A stretch of 64,000 nucleotides of DNA from an uncultured Aquimarina sp. GTDB taxonomy: Bacteria; Bacteroidota; Bacteroidia; Flavobacteriales; Flavobacteriaceae. Under the pieces are notes generated by a model. That model searched no databases, was not told the DNA's origin, and saw nothing but the letters and a program-made list of their open reading frames with translations. How positions within the stretch are numbered: the first letter of the stretch is position 1; every line of letters starts with the position of its first letter. The stretch is taken from the NCBI RefSeq assembly GCF_947495315.1, contig NZ_CANLYD010000006.1, positions 310,001 to 374,000 on the forward strand. Direction: 5' to 3'. The translations under genes and the position numbers were made by a program. Below are positions 52,729 to 63,500 of this stretch, in pieces.

Positions 52729-53427
52729 TCAAAACCACTTTGCTTTTAGATCTTTGTACTTGGTTCTTCCGATAGGGATACGTTCTCCATTTTTAAGCTC
52801 AGCTATATATTTGCTTCCAGATTCTACAATAATTTCCTTTACCTCAGACATCTTCAGCAAATATGATTTGTGAATGCGTTCAAAAGAAAACGCTAACAAC
52901 TGTTCTAATTTTTCAAGAGATTTATCATGTAACTCTTTTTTTCCATCTTTTAGAAAGAGCTCTGTATAGACTCCTGCACCTTTAATATAAAGTACATCTT
53001 CAATGGGTATTAACTGAATTCTGTGCCTTTTTTTTATGGCCAAAAATTTGGTTTCATTTGCAACTATTTTTTCATTTGTTAAGGTCTTATGTAAAGCTTT
53101 CTCCAACCGATCTCTATTAAAGGGTTTAGGTACAAAATCTAATACTCCATATTCAAAAGCAGTAATTGCTTGATCCTTGTTGGCAGAAATAATTATTGTA
53201 TGAAACGATTCGGAAACTGCTGTCGTAAGCAAGTCAAAACCACTATCACCGTTAAGGTTTAAATCCAGTAACATAAGGTCCAATGAACTATTCTCAATAA
53301 ATCGTAATGCCTCCGGAAGCGTGTTAATATGTTTTAGCGATTGTAATGTATTGCCAAAAATTTCTCGAGTCATTCGTTCAATTCTTTTGGCGATCCTTGA
53401 TTCGTCTTCAACGATTAAAATGTTCAT
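52729..53427 (-). CDS. LytTR-family response regulator (third system)
   Basis: A 232-residue regulator. The receiver has VEDESRI, Asp55 in LMLLDLNLNGDSGFD and Lys in FVPKPFNRD; the LytTR part (about 130-232) has KFLAIKKRHRIQLIPIEDVL, FERIHKSYLLKMSEV and the end ERIPIGRTKYKDLKAKWF. It is more distant from the other two regulators. The kinase gene lies 4 nt upstream. Its 3' end is copied at 49643-49806. Confidence 0.92.
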   Translation of the reverse strand: MNILIVEDESRIAKRIERMTREIFGNTLQSLKHINTLPEALRFIENSSLDLMLLDLNLNGDSGFDLLTTAVSESFHTIIISANKDQAITAFEYGVLDFVPKPFNRDRLEKALHKTLTNEKIVANETKFLAIKKRHRIQLIPIEDVLYIKGAGVYTELFLKDGKKELHDKSLEKLEQLLAFSFERIHKSYLLKMSEVKEIIVESGSKYIAELKNGERIPIGRTKYKDLKAKWF

Positions 53428-53431
53428 CTCT

Positions 53432-55114
53432 TTAGGAGTATATTTTTATAGTATTTTTCCAACCGTGACTTGTAGGTTCAGAAGTAAAATCCCATTGTTT
53501 TTGATAACTTTCTGTTAGTCGAGCTTTGATATATTTAAATCCAGTGCCATCATCTTTATCATTCTTTGTTTCTGTTAGTACATTAGCAAAAGTTAAAAAT
53601 GTATAATATTTATAATCGGTATTCGATTCAAAAATCAACTTGAACTTAATACTGTTATCTTCTTGAGGCAAACTGTGTGTAATTCCGTTTTCCAATAATG
53701 TATGAAGAATTCCAGGAGGCACTTTTTCCTTAAGGTTTATACCTTCGTCTTGCCAAGAATAATTGATTTCTTTCCGGTATTCCATAATCTTAAGATGTGA
53801 ACGGCAAAGCGCTATTTCTTGTGAAATAGGAATCAATGTTTTATTTTCAATTTGATTAAAAAGATCAAATTCTTTAGCTAAAGCTTCTATAAACAAAACA
53901 CCTTTCTTAGGCGATTCTTCTATCCAATCTATCAATGAAGTTAAGGTATTCATTAGAAAATGAGGTTGGATATTTTTTTTGAGTAACGCTAGTCGCAAAC
54001 GTGTGGATTGCACCAAAGAAGTTTCATAAGCAAGTCGTTGTTCTTTGATTCTGAGAGAAAGCAAATAAAACATTCCCAAAAGAATAAGGCTAAAACCTAC
54101 AAAAAGACTTATGTTAAAAGGAGTGACAAAATTTATAAGTAAGGATAGGAGTAATGTCATTAATACGAGGTTAGCTCCTTTAATTTTTTTATAAGCCCCA
54201 AAGACCACAATACCAAAAGAAAACACCCACATACTTAAAGCCATGTTACGGGTTGTGAAATCAATAAAATTATGTTTGATAAAGAAAATAAACAATTGAA
54301 CTCCAGCATAAATAAGTAAGAAAATTTTTCGTTTAGGAAAAGGAAATTGCATAGAGAAATAGAGCGGAATTAAAAAAGAGATTCCAAACATCAAGACACC
54401 TATGGTTTCTAAACGAATATGGTGATATGCATAATGGATAGAGGCATAGGTTGTAATAAATTCTGCCAGATTTAAGATAAAAAAGAGAAAGCAACTAATA
54501 CTAAAAATAAGCATAGGATACTCTTTTTTATTTCCTAGAAATAGAAAAAGGAAATAGATAGAGGCTATTAGAAATGCACCAGCAAAAATGTGCATATAGG
54601 AAGTTTCTATAAGTCGATTGGTTAAGAGATCATCATAATTAGCTATATCTACTCGCATACCAGAATGATCTGGAAAATAATAAAGACTCGATCGTATGGC
54701 CAAAAGATGTTCACCTTCTTCAGTCAAATGAGAAGGAATGATAAAAGTAGCCAACATTTTACCTTCAGGACCAAACATTGCTTCCTGTCCAGGATTCCCA
54801 TTTTTTCCAATCAAAACCCCATCCCAAAAGACTTCATACTCTCCATAAACATAGGGTCTAATAGCATATGGGTGCAAGGGTTCTGGTGCTTTTAAAATAT
54901 CAATTGGAGTTCTGGACCAGTATACCCGACCAGATTCCACTATAGGTTTCCTTTGACTCCAGTCTTCATCGTTCCAGTCTTTAACAGCCCACTCCTCTTG
55001 ATCACCTATTTTGGCTACTGTATTATATTCCTTGAAAACAGGAGATTCAGAACAAGCAGTCATCAATAACAGAGTAGATACAAATAGAAAATAGGTGTAC
55101 GGTCTTACATTCAT
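53432..55114 (-). CDS. Sensor histidine kinase with periplasmic N-domain and 7TM-type membrane part
   Basis: A roughly 560-residue protein from the ATG at 55114 (lipobox-like LLMTAC), preferred to 55174. An extracytoplasmic galactose-binding-like domain (VYGEYEVFWDGVLIGKNGN, EGEHLLAIRSSLYYF) precedes seven or eight membrane helices of the 7TMR-DISM type, then the His box LKKNIQPHFLMNTLTSLIDW and an ATPase end with LLENGITHS and GTGFKYIKARL. Asn-Gly-Ile-Thr-His replaces the usual N box, but the fold seems complete. It signals to the 52729 regulator and would sense an outside ligand, perhaps a carbohydrate. Confidence 0.85.
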   Translation of the reverse strand: MNVRPYTYFLFVSTLLLMTACSESPVFKEYNTVAKIGDQEEWAVKDWNDEDWSQRKPIVESGRVYWSRTPIDILKAPEPLHPYAIRPYVYGEYEVFWDGVLIGKNGNPGQEAMFGPEGKMLATFIIPSHLTEEGEHLLAIRSSLYYFPDHSGMRVDIANYDDLLTNRLIETSYMHIFAGAFLIASIYFLFLFLGNKKEYPMLIFSISCFLFFILNLAEFITTYASIHYAYHHIRLETIGVLMFGISFLIPLYFSMQFPFPKRKIFLLIYAGVQLFIFFIKHNFIDFTTRNMALSMWVFSFGIVVFGAYKKIKGANLVLMTLLLSLLINFVTPFNISLFVGFSLILLGMFYLLSLRIKEQRLAYETSLVQSTRLRLALLKKNIQPHFLMNTLTSLIDWIEESPKKGVLFIEALAKEFDLFNQIENKTLIPISQEIALCRSHLKIMEYRKEINYSWQDEGINLKEKVPPGILHTLLENGITHSLPQEDNSIKFKLIFESNTDYKYYTFLTFANVLTETKNDKDDGTGFKYIKARLTESYQKQWDFTSEPTSHGWKNTIKIYS

Positions 55115-55269
55115 TTTGATGAAGTTTATTAATGTAAAGTAACTATAATAAAATATCTTCTTAGAGTTGTTCATTAATACATAGAGCAGTTGAGATAATA
55201 TGGATTGGATTCATAAGAGAAAAATACATCCTTTACAATATAAAAAACTATGAAAACAAATTTAAAAAA

Positions 55270-56172
55270 ATGAAAAGGATATATTTTATTTTAGTTCTTG
55301 TAGTAACGCTGTTTTTAAATGCTTGCAGTACTAAAAATCAGAAGTCAAAAGACACTAATTCACCCACTATAGAAACTGCCTATTTTGGAGAAAAACCACC
55401 CAGCTTAATTCCAGTAGCCTTTGCTCCTGAAATTGTTTCTCCAGAAGGGCTTTTTGAAGGTGGTACGTTTTCGCCAGATATGAAGGAATACTATTTCTCT
55501 AGGAAAAATGGAAAATATGAAAAACGCACATTTTTTGTTATTCGATATGAAAATAATCGTTGGGGAAACGAATCTGAGACTGATATAAAATGGCCGAAAT
55601 TCTCTGATGATGGTAAAATGATATACGGAGGAAAGGAGTATAGAGAACGAACCGATATAGGTTGGTCGGAACCCAAAAATCAAGGAGAATTCTTAAAAGA
55701 CCAGGCACATGGTATCTCGCTTTCATCTAAAGGAACCTATTATTTTGGTTTTAATGAAAAGGAAGGCAGGGGATATGGCTCTATCCGTTATTCACGCCTC
55801 ATAGACGGCAAACGTGAAAATCCAGTAAAAATGAGCAAGGAGATTAACACAGGAAGATGGATTGCCCACCCCTTCATTGCTCCAGATGAATCTTATTTGA
55901 TGTGGGATGCTGAAAGAGATGGGGGACATGGTGATAGCGATTGTTATATTAGTTTCAGGCAGAAAGATGGTTCATGGGGAGCAGCAATTAACATGGGAAA
56001 GATGATAAATACATCATCAAGTGAAAGTAGCCCAAGAGTGACACACGATGGAAAATATCTATTTTTTTCGAGGGGAGAGTGGAAGGTTAGAGAAGATGAA
56101 AGTACGTATTGGGTAGGAACTTCATATTGGGTAGATGCTCAGATTATTGAAACCCTTAGACCTCAAGAATAA
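55270..56172 (+). CDS. PD40 propeller lipoprotein, cassette copy B
   Basis: A 300-residue lipoprotein (lipobox LFLNAC, Cys19), paralogous to those at 41158 and 58498: [68 protein letters not shown] and PDESYLMWDAERDGG, ending in YWVDAQIIETLRPQE. It is divergent from the third LytTR system, whose sensor gene ends upstream at 55114, so LytTR control is possible. It precedes the TolB-like copy by about 100 nt. Confidence 0.82.
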   Translation: MKRIYFILVLVVTLFLNACSTKNQKSKDTNSPTIETAYFGEKPPSLIPVAFAPEIVSPEGLFEGGTFSPDMKEYYFSRKNGKYEKRTFFVIRYENNRWGNESETDIKWPKFSDDGKMIYGGKEYRERTDIGWSEPKNQGEFLKDQAHGISLSSKGTYYFGFNEKEGRGYGSIRYSRLIDGKRENPVKMSKEINTGRWIAHPFIAPDESYLMWDAERDGGHGDSDCYISFRQKDGSWGAAINMGKMINTSSSESSPRVTHDGKYLFFSRGEWKVREDESTYWVGTSYWVDAQIIETLRPQE

Positions 56173-56273
56173 CCATATAACAAGCGTATCAATACAGATA
56201 AGTTATCTGGTTCCTACTTCTCATTACTATAAAAATAATACAGTTTTTTTTAAAAAACTTCGAAGTCTAGAAT

Positions 56274-57170
56274 ATGAAATATGTAAAAATTTTATCTGTT
56301 TTTTTAACTTTACTATCTGTCAATGTTTATTGCCAGAATAGTGAAAAATCTAAATCACCTTCCTATACAATTGCTTATTCTTCAAATGAATCAGGCAATC
56401 CAGAAATTTATCTAACCAATACTGAAGGTAAATCAAAAATTAAAATTACAAATCATGCAGGTGGTAATGGCTATTCAGCTTGGTCTCCTGATGGAAAACA
56501 GATCGCTTTTTATGCAAAGTATAATGAAAAGAAGACATGGTCCATACATACTATGAATAGTGATGGGGCGAATAGAAAGAGATTAACCCAAGCAAAAGAT
56601 AAATGGGATAGTGCACCTGCATGGTCTCCTGATGGGAGCAAAATTGCTTTTGCGAGACAATATAAAAATACAGATAAAATTACACAGACAGAAATTTGGA
56701 TTATGAATTCGGATGGTAGCGAACAGACTCAAATAAAATCAATAAGTGGTGGCGGTCCTTGTTTTACATCGGATGGTAGACTAGTTTTTCACTCGGAATT
56801 CAAAGATAAAAAAAGTGAGATAAGCATCTCAGATGTTGATGGAACCAACATCATTCAATTGACACATACTGAAGCTGAAGAATGGCACCCTGAAGTTTCA
56901 CCAGATGGAAAGCGAATAGCTTTTATGTCTAATAGAGATGGAAATTATGAAATTTATGTGATGGATATAGATGGCTCTAATCAAAAACGATTAACATTTA
57001 ATAATGTTCGTGATTCAACACCATCGTGGTCTCCCGACGGTTCTCAACTAATTTTTTATTCAAAAACGGATAATGGTGGTGACATCTATATTATGAATAG
57101 TGATGGCTCTTCAGTAAAAAAAAATATATCTAATGGGGGACAAGCTGCTTGGTTAAAAACGACTAAATAA
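56274..57170 (+). CDS. TolB/PD40-type propeller protein, cassette copy
   Basis: A 298-residue protein strongly similar to the one at 39053. It has a signal peptide (NVYCQNSE) and repeated blades AWSPDGKQIAFYAKYNEK, AWSPDGSKIAFARQYK, VSPDGKRIAFMSNRDG and SWSPDGSQLIFYSKTDNG. Its function is unknown; scaffold or ligand-binding propeller. Gap to the serine hydrolase gene is 107 nt. Confidence 0.82.
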   Translation: MKYVKILSVFLTLLSVNVYCQNSEKSKSPSYTIAYSSNESGNPEIYLTNTEGKSKIKITNHAGGNGYSAWSPDGKQIAFYAKYNEKKTWSIHTMNSDGANRKRLTQAKDKWDSAPAWSPDGSKIAFARQYKNTDKITQTEIWIMNSDGSEQTQIKSISGGGPCFTSDGRLVFHSEFKDKKSEISISDVDGTNIIQLTHTEAEEWHPEVSPDGKRIAFMSNRDGNYEIYVMDIDGSNQKRLTFNNVRDSTPSWSPDGSQLIFYSKTDNGGDIYIMNSDGSSVKKNISNGGQAAWLKTTK

Positions 57171-57277
57171 ACAGCAACAAAGAGCAGATAAAACATTAAG
57201 AATTATTCATCAAAGCAAATGGAGTACATTCTTACTTTATCAAAATTGTTACCAAACATTTATAAATAATAAAAACT

Positions 57278-58471
57278 ATGAAAAACAAAACTGGACTACT
57301 GCTTTTAATTCTTTTTATACTATCACATAGTAGTTTCACCCAACAAAGTAATAAACTCGCTCCAGAAGTTACAGCCGTCGAAGCCAAACTCGCATTTAGG
57401 GATATTCCTTATCTAAAAGAAGTCTTTATCGATGCAGCACCAATTGATAGAAAAGATGGTATCCCGGTTGGTAAATTAGGCATCGATGGCGGCAATAAAG
57501 ACATGATTCTTACCCTGGCTCAGGAAGTTTCCGATAAAAAACACAGTCCATACGACAGCTTTCTTATTGTCCACAAGGACACACTCTTATTTGAGTCATA
57601 CTATAGACGTGGCCGTGTTAATCTTCCTCATTATAATTCATCTAAAGCTTACCTAAGTATGGCAATTGGTCGAGCTATTCAGCTGGGTTATTTGACTATG
57701 GCTGATTTAGACAAACCAGTAATAAGCTTTCTTAAGAAACTCGATCCAACAAAATTTGTTAAAGGGGTAGAAAAGATTACGCTACATCAAGCCTTGACTC
57801 TGCAATCAGGTTTACGTATCGATAGTGAAAAAATAAAGGAGTGGAATAAAAACCCTGAACAAATGAAAGGTCAAAAACAAGTTCAGAAATATTTGGAGCA
57901 TAGCTCACCTATTACTGCAGATTCTCAGAGTTTTAAATACCAGACTCCTGATACGCAACTGATGATGCAAGTACTTGATGCAATTGTTCCTGGCACTGCA
58001 AAAGGCTTTATTAAAAATGAGCTTCTAACAAAAATAGATATCACTAACTATCGTTGGGATGATGATGTTAGTGGTTTGCCCAAAGTCATGTATGGTGTAT
58101 ATATAACATCTAGAGATATGCTCAAATGGGGAATGCTAGTGAAGAATAAAGGCAGGTGGAAAGGCGAGCAACTCATTCCGGAAGCATATATTGCTAAAGC
58201 AACAAATCGAATAGTCTATATAAAAGACGAATCTGAAGATTCCTTTGCCAGCAAAAATGGTACAAATACTGGTTACGGTTATTTTTGGTGGCAAATTGAT
58301 ATGAAAGTTGGTAACAAAAATTACTTCTGTACATCAGCTACTGGAGGAGGTGGGCCGTATATTATGTTTATCGAAGAACTTGATCTTATTGTTGTAGCTA
58401 CTGGTCATGGTGGAGATGTAAAACCGTATCAATTAACGGCAGAAAGAATATTACCAGCTTTTATTAACTAA
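57278..58471 (+). CDS. Beta-lactamase-fold protein with altered SxxK motif
   Basis: A 397-residue exported paralogue of the 40006 hydrolase. Where that protein has NLPHFQASVTKAY, this one has NLPHYNSSKAY, two residues shorter. Asn120 occupies the position of the catalytic Ser relative to Lys123, with Ser121 and Ser122 in between. The neighbourhood, LTLQSGLRIDS, FKYQTPDTQLM and ATGGGGPYI, is kept. The fold seems complete but the canonical nucleophile is missing, so it may be inactive, use Ser121/Ser122 differently, or act as a binding protein. It lies 26 nt before the third lipoprotein copy. Confidence 0.82.
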   Translation: MKNKTGLLLLILFILSHSSFTQQSNKLAPEVTAVEAKLAFRDIPYLKEVFIDAAPIDRKDGIPVGKLGIDGGNKDMILTLAQEVSDKKHSPYDSFLIVHKDTLLFESYYRRGRVNLPHYNSSKAYLSMAIGRAIQLGYLTMADLDKPVISFLKKLDPTKFVKGVEKITLHQALTLQSGLRIDSEKIKEWNKNPEQMKGQKQVQKYLEHSSPITADSQSFKYQTPDTQLMMQVLDAIVPGTAKGFIKNELLTKIDITNYRWDDDVSGLPKVMYGVYITSRDMLKWGMLVKNKGRWKGEQLIPEAYIAKATNRIVYIKDESEDSFASKNGTNTGYGYFWWQIDMKVGNKNYFCTSATGGGGPYIMFIEELDLIVVATGHGGDVKPYQLTAERILPAFIN

Positions 58472-58497
58472 TCACAAATAGCATTAAAATTTAAGCA

Positions 58498-59376
58498 ATG
58501 AGAAAAACATATTTTATTTTTATGCTTGTAGGGGTACTATTTCTATCTGCATGCAGTTCTAAAAAACATGACGCAAAAACTAGTGATTTATCAACTATGA
58601 CTATTGAAATACCCTATCTCGGCCAGAAACCACCGGGCTTAACGCCTGAAGTTTTTGCTCCCGGTATGGTTTCGACAAAGCATCGCGATCTTAGTGCTTT
58701 CTTGACACCCGACATGAAAGAATTTTATTTTACTAGAAAAGATACCGAAACGGGAAAGTGGTTCTTAATTGTTTATAAATTAGAAAACAATCAATGGCAA
58801 AAATCTGTGGTTGGTCCAAGAGTAGGTCGTCCAATCATTGCTCCGAACGGTAAGATCATGCATCTAGGCAGTAAATATATGGAGCGTACGCAGTCTGGAT
58901 GGTCAGACATAAAAAGTCTTGGTGCTCCTTTCGAGGAGATACGGATCATGCGCCTTACAGCTTCCACTGAGGGAACCTATGTTTTTGATGAGATAGGCAT
59001 TCCAGATGGAGATGGCGTTATTCGCTATTCGCGATTAATAGACGGGAAACGTGAAGAACCAAAGCCATTTACTAAAGAGATTAATATGGGAAAATGGAAC
59101 GCTCATCCTTTTATTTCACCAGATGAATCCTACATAATCTGGGATGGTGAAAGAGATAGTGGATATGGCGATTCCGATTTGTATATCAGTTTTCGAAATC
59201 AAGATGATTCATGGGGAACTGCCATTAATATGGGGGACAAAATAAATAGTAGTTCTTGGGAATCTGGAGGATACGTAAGTCCAGATGGTAAGTATTTTTT
59301 CTTTAACAAGGGACATGGAGATGGGGATATATTTTGGGTGGATGCACAAGTTATTGAGAATCTCAGACCCAAATAA
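58498..59376 (+). CDS. PD40 propeller lipoprotein, cassette copy C
   Basis: A 292-residue lipoprotein (lipobox LFLSAC, Cys19). It resembles the copy at 41158 more closely than that at 55270, sharing [45 protein letters not shown] and [15 protein letters not shown], and it ends in [15 protein letters not shown]. The cassette order TolB, hydrolase, lipoprotein is the same in both loci, with an extra lipoprotein copy in front in this one. Confidence 0.82.
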   Translation: MRKTYFIFMLVGVLFLSACSSKKHDAKTSDLSTMTIEIPYLGQKPPGLTPEVFAPGMVSTKHRDLSAFLTPDMKEFYFTRKDTETGKWFLIVYKLENNQWQKSVVGPRVGRPIIAPNGKIMHLGSKYMERTQSGWSDIKSLGAPFEEIRIMRLTASTEGTYVFDEIGIPDGDGVIRYSRLIDGKREEPKPFTKEINMGKWNAHPFISPDESYIIWDGERDSGYGDSDLYISFRNQDDSWGTAINMGDKINSSSWESGGYVSPDGKYFFFNKGHGDGDIFWVDAQVIENLRPK

Positions 59377-59487
59377 TAATCGATATATAGAAATATGAAT
59401 ACAAAAAGAACATATGAATTATTACTTTAAGTAAATATCTTTAATTATTTAAAATAAAGGATATTGTAAAACAAAAAAATATAGAAT

Positions 59488-60390
59488 ATGAGAGTCACCA
59501 AGTTATTATTGATATATGTTATATCATTTAACACTGTTTTTGCTCAAGAAAATATTGAAAACAATGATTCATATACTGCCGAAAAGTCCTATTTAGAATT
59601 ACCTAAGATAGAGGTGATCCCAATAAAGGAAACTAAGACTAATAGGCAATATGAGCTTTATATAAAACTGCCTGAAGGATATTCAGAAAATAACGACATT
59701 CAGTATCCAGTGATTTACTATACTGATGCGATGTGGCATGTCGAAACAGTATCAGGTGCTACAGAATATATAATGGAAAATACAATTTTGGTTGGAATTT
59801 CTTGGCAGAAGGATATACTAGAAGATTTAAAGAAAGAGAGGGGAGCTCATGTGAGTAGGTTCCGAGATTACTCAGTTAAAAAATCAACTAACGCAGAACG
59901 TCAAGCTAAATATCAATTTGGGCAGGCTAGTAATCATCTAGATTTTATTCGCAACGATGTAATAAAATATATAGAAAACAATTACCGAACTAATCCTGAT
60001 AATCGTACTTATTTCGGTTATTCATTAGGTGGCGAATTTGGCGCATACATACTCCTTTCACAACCAGACACCTTCAAAAACTATATTCTTGGTAGTCCGT
60101 CGTTTGGAGGGGATATTCCTTATTTTTCTGAACTTGGATCTAACACATTACTAAAACGTAGTGGTTTGAATGCCAATGTTTTTATTACTTATGGCAGATT
60201 AGAGAAAGAGTTAGGTGAACATGTAGAGGAATTTATTACGATACTAAAAAATAGAAACGATAAGAGTTTATCCTTACTACCAGTAGTGATTGAGGGTAGC
60301 CATCAGACAGCATTTCCTATGACCGGAGTACGCGGTGTTACTTGGTTAGCTAGTCTGATTAAAGATGGTGTTGAAAACAATAAGAACTAA
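59488..60390 (+). CDS. Exported esterase, Fes/IroE-like alpha/beta hydrolase
   Basis: A 300-residue protein with a signal peptide ending in VFAQ. The nucleophile elbow is GYSLGG (Ser179), and the fold signs are LPEGYSENNDIQYPVIYYTD, NHLDFIRNDVIKYIENNYR and the late His in EGSHQTAFPMT. The family covers putative feruloyl or enterobactin esterases and acyl hydrolases of the outer envelope. The substrate cannot be named. It follows cassette copy C by 111 nt and precedes the lipoprotein remnant by 5 nt. Confidence 0.85.
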   Translation: MRVTKLLLIYVISFNTVFAQENIENNDSYTAEKSYLELPKIEVIPIKETKTNRQYELYIKLPEGYSENNDIQYPVIYYTDAMWHVETVSGATEYIMENTILVGISWQKDILEDLKKERGAHVSRFRDYSVKKSTNAERQAKYQFGQASNHLDFIRNDVIKYIENNYRTNPDNRTYFGYSLGGEFGAYILLSQPDTFKNYILGSPSFGGDIPYFSELGSNTLLKRSGLNANVFITYGRLEKELGEHVEEFITILKNRNDKSLSLLPVVIEGSHQTAFPMTGVRGVTWLASLIKDGVENNKN

Positions 60391-60395
60391 AAACC

Positions 60396-60467
60396 ATGAA
60401 ACAAGCTTATTTTATTACAATACTTGTATTATGTCTAATTTTAAATGCTTGTAATACTAAAAAATAA
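60396..60467 (+). pseudogene. Remnant of a fourth cassette lipoprotein
   Basis: Just the signal peptide remains: 23 codons ending LILNACNTKK and then TAA, matching the lipobox and next residues of the 41158 copy ([10 protein letters not shown]). Everything after that is gone. A cut lipopeptide could still be made, but I think it is a decayed gene start. Confidence 0.8.
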
Positions 60468-60491
60468 GCAGGCAACAGCTCTAAATAAAAT

Positions 60492-60525
60492 AAATAATCC
60501 TAGGGATCTACCTCTAGGATTATTT
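60492..60525. terminator. Bidirectional hairpin terminator
   Basis: AAATAATCCTAG (60492-60503) and CTAGGATTATTT (60514-60525) are perfect 12-bp arms with a 10-nt loop between convergent genes. T-rich sequence follows on the plus strand (TGTGCTTTTTT at 60534). Confidence 0.75.
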
Positions 60526-60549
60526 ACTTAATTATGTGCTTTTTTCAGT

Positions 60550-63500
60550 TTAGTCATCAATATATGGAGCTCCAGAAGCTTTCAACATGGCTTCTAATTT
60601 GCCCATGGAGTTTTGAATTGTTTTTAAATTATTTTCCGCTTTAGTAAGCATGGTATTGATAATTTGCATTTGCGCTTTGTTAGTTTCTGTTGGGCCATAG
60701 GTAGATCGCTCTAGACTTAAATAAATTGTGAACATCTTATCATTAACTGAAGGCGGATTCTTTTCTCCTATTTCTGCTTTGGCCTGATTACCGTAGTAAT
60801 CTGATTTTAAAGTATTGATTTGATCTCTTATACTCTCTAATTGTTTTAAACCAGTTTCTGGGTTGGCCGTACTATGCATTAGTGCTTTGTGCAATGCTTT
60901 AATCTTTTTCTCAGCTTTAGCTATAGACTTATCAATGGCACTTGCAGTTATCGAAGCGGCTTCATAACCACGCCAAAAAGCAGATGTGACTTCTGGTGTT
61001 GCTCCCGGTAGCGTATTTTTATAGAGCGGTTTTACATCGAAATTTACTGGACCATCGAGTTTTTTTATAGTTCCGTTATGTGACAAGTACAAGGTTACAC
61101 TATAAGTGCCTGGCGCAGCTAATAAACCTCTTGATTCATCCTCATTAGAACTCTTCAGGTCGTTTAGACCTATAGGATTATAATTAGGATATCTCAAATC
61201 CCAAGCTATTCTGTTAATTCCAGACTTTGCTTCTTTAAAGATGTTACGTATCACTTCACCAGCCTGATTCTTTATTACAAAGACAAGTTGAGGCTTTTGT
61301 TCTAACTTTTCGTCTTCTAAGACCTTCCATCCCGGAAAAGGAATGTTCTGATTTTTAATATTCTTTTCTTTTGTTTTACGTTGCTCTTTTTGCAATACGG
61401 GGGCTTCTTTAAGGTAATAGGTGAGTAGTGCACCAAAGTCCGGATTAGGTGCTACAAAATGCGAATCACCTTGACTTCCCTTATTAGCTCCAAAACTGAG
61501 TTGAGAACGCTGTATATACCACCAAGCATCACGAACTGGAAATAACTTGGCTTCCGCATTTAAATCTGTTTGGGTGATGCTTCTTAAGGCCGAATAATCA
61601 TCTAGAATATAAAATCCACGACCAAAAGACGCTGCAACCAAATCATTTTCACGTTTTTGTATAGCTAAATCTCTAAACGAAATTGTTGGGACATTACCTT
61701 TTAAAGCGGTCCATTGCTTTCCTCCATCAACTGAAAAGAATAAGCCGAATTCGGTGCCTATAAATAAGAGATTAGGCGTCACATGATCTTGCACTAATCG
61801 CCACACCAAATGATTATCCGGAATGGTTTTAGTTAAAGATTCCCAAGTTTGTCCTTTGTTAGTGCTTTTATATAAATAAGGTTTAAAATCTCCATATTTA
61901 TGATTATCTAAAGCTACATAAACAGTATTAGCATCATGTAAATCAGCTTTGATATCATTAACAAAAGCAGTTGATGGTACGCCAGGTAATTGATTTACTT
62001 TTATTTGTCTCCAATTTGCACCTCCATTTTCAGTAATATTAATCAATCCATCATCAGTACCTGCATAGAGAAGACCTTCTTGTTTAGGAGATTCAGCAAG
62101 TGACGTAACTGTATTGTAATTAGACATGGCATACACATCCCAAGCATTGTCCCAAGATTGCTGTCTACCCATAATTGGTAAGGTAATACGCTCTTCATCT
62201 TTTGTTAAATCTTCAGATATAGCGGTCCAAGAATCGCCTCGATTTTCTGATTTCCAAACACGTTGGGATGCAAAATAGATAGTAGACGGTTTGTGCGGGC
62301 TCACAAGTATAGGAGCATCCCAATTAAAACGTTGAATTGCATCACCTTCGGCAGGTTGTGGCTGTATGTCCACGGCTTCACCAGTTTTCATATCTAAACG
62401 CGAAAGCGTCCCTTCTTGACGTTCAGCATATACAATATTTGGATTTCCCGGTTCAGTAGCTGGTTGATGCCCATCCCAATTAAGAATCACGCGCCAATCA
62501 CTATTTTGTATGCCATGAAGATTATCCGTACGTGATGGACCTCCTTCGGTACTATTATCTTGAGTGCCTCCATAGATATTATAAAAAGGTTCGGCATCAT
62601 CTACTGCCAGTTTATAAAACTGAGTTACGGGTAAGTTCTCTATGTATTTCCAAGATTTGGTTAAGTCAAAGGATTCATATAAACCACCATCGGTACCAAC
62701 AAGCAGGTAATTAGGGTCATTTTTCTTAAACGCTATGGCATGATTATCACCATGTTTGTTTTTTCTATTCATTCTGTAAAAGGTTTTTCCACCATCTTCA
62801 GAAATTTGCATGGTATTATCCATGAGATATAAACGATCTTTTTGATGTGGCGAAGCATATAATTCTTGATAATAATGCGGACCCGTTCCACCACTAATAG
62901 TATTTGATTGTTTAGACCAAGAGCTTCCACCGTCTTCGGAGCGATATAGAGCACCTGTTCTCCGGTCTAACTCAATCGCTGCATACAACACATTTGGATT
63001 ATGTGGAGAAATCGCCAAACCTGTTTTACCCATGGACGTTTTTGGCAAACCATTGGTTAATTGCTCCCAAGTATCACCACCATCACTACTTCTGTATAAT
63101 GCTGTACCAGGACCATTACCAATATAGGCAGCAACGGTTCTGTGACGTTGCCAGGTCGCCGCATACATACGGTCTGGATTTCTAGGGTCATATACTAATT
63201 CCGTAACACCTGTCCATGTGTCATCACCAAGTGTTTTTGTCCAGGTCTTGCCTCGATCTTTACTTTTGTACAAGCCACGCTGACCACCTTCACTCCAAAG
63301 AGGTCCTTGTGCCGTCACCCAAACAATATTACTGTTATCAGGATGAACTTTTACACGAGAAATATGTTGCGTTTCTTTAAGCCCCATATTTGTCCATGTT
63401 TGCCCACCATCATCACTGCGATAAACACCATCTCCAAAACCGACATGGCGTCCACCAACATCTTCGCCTGTACCCACCCAAATGGTTTCTGGATGGTTAG

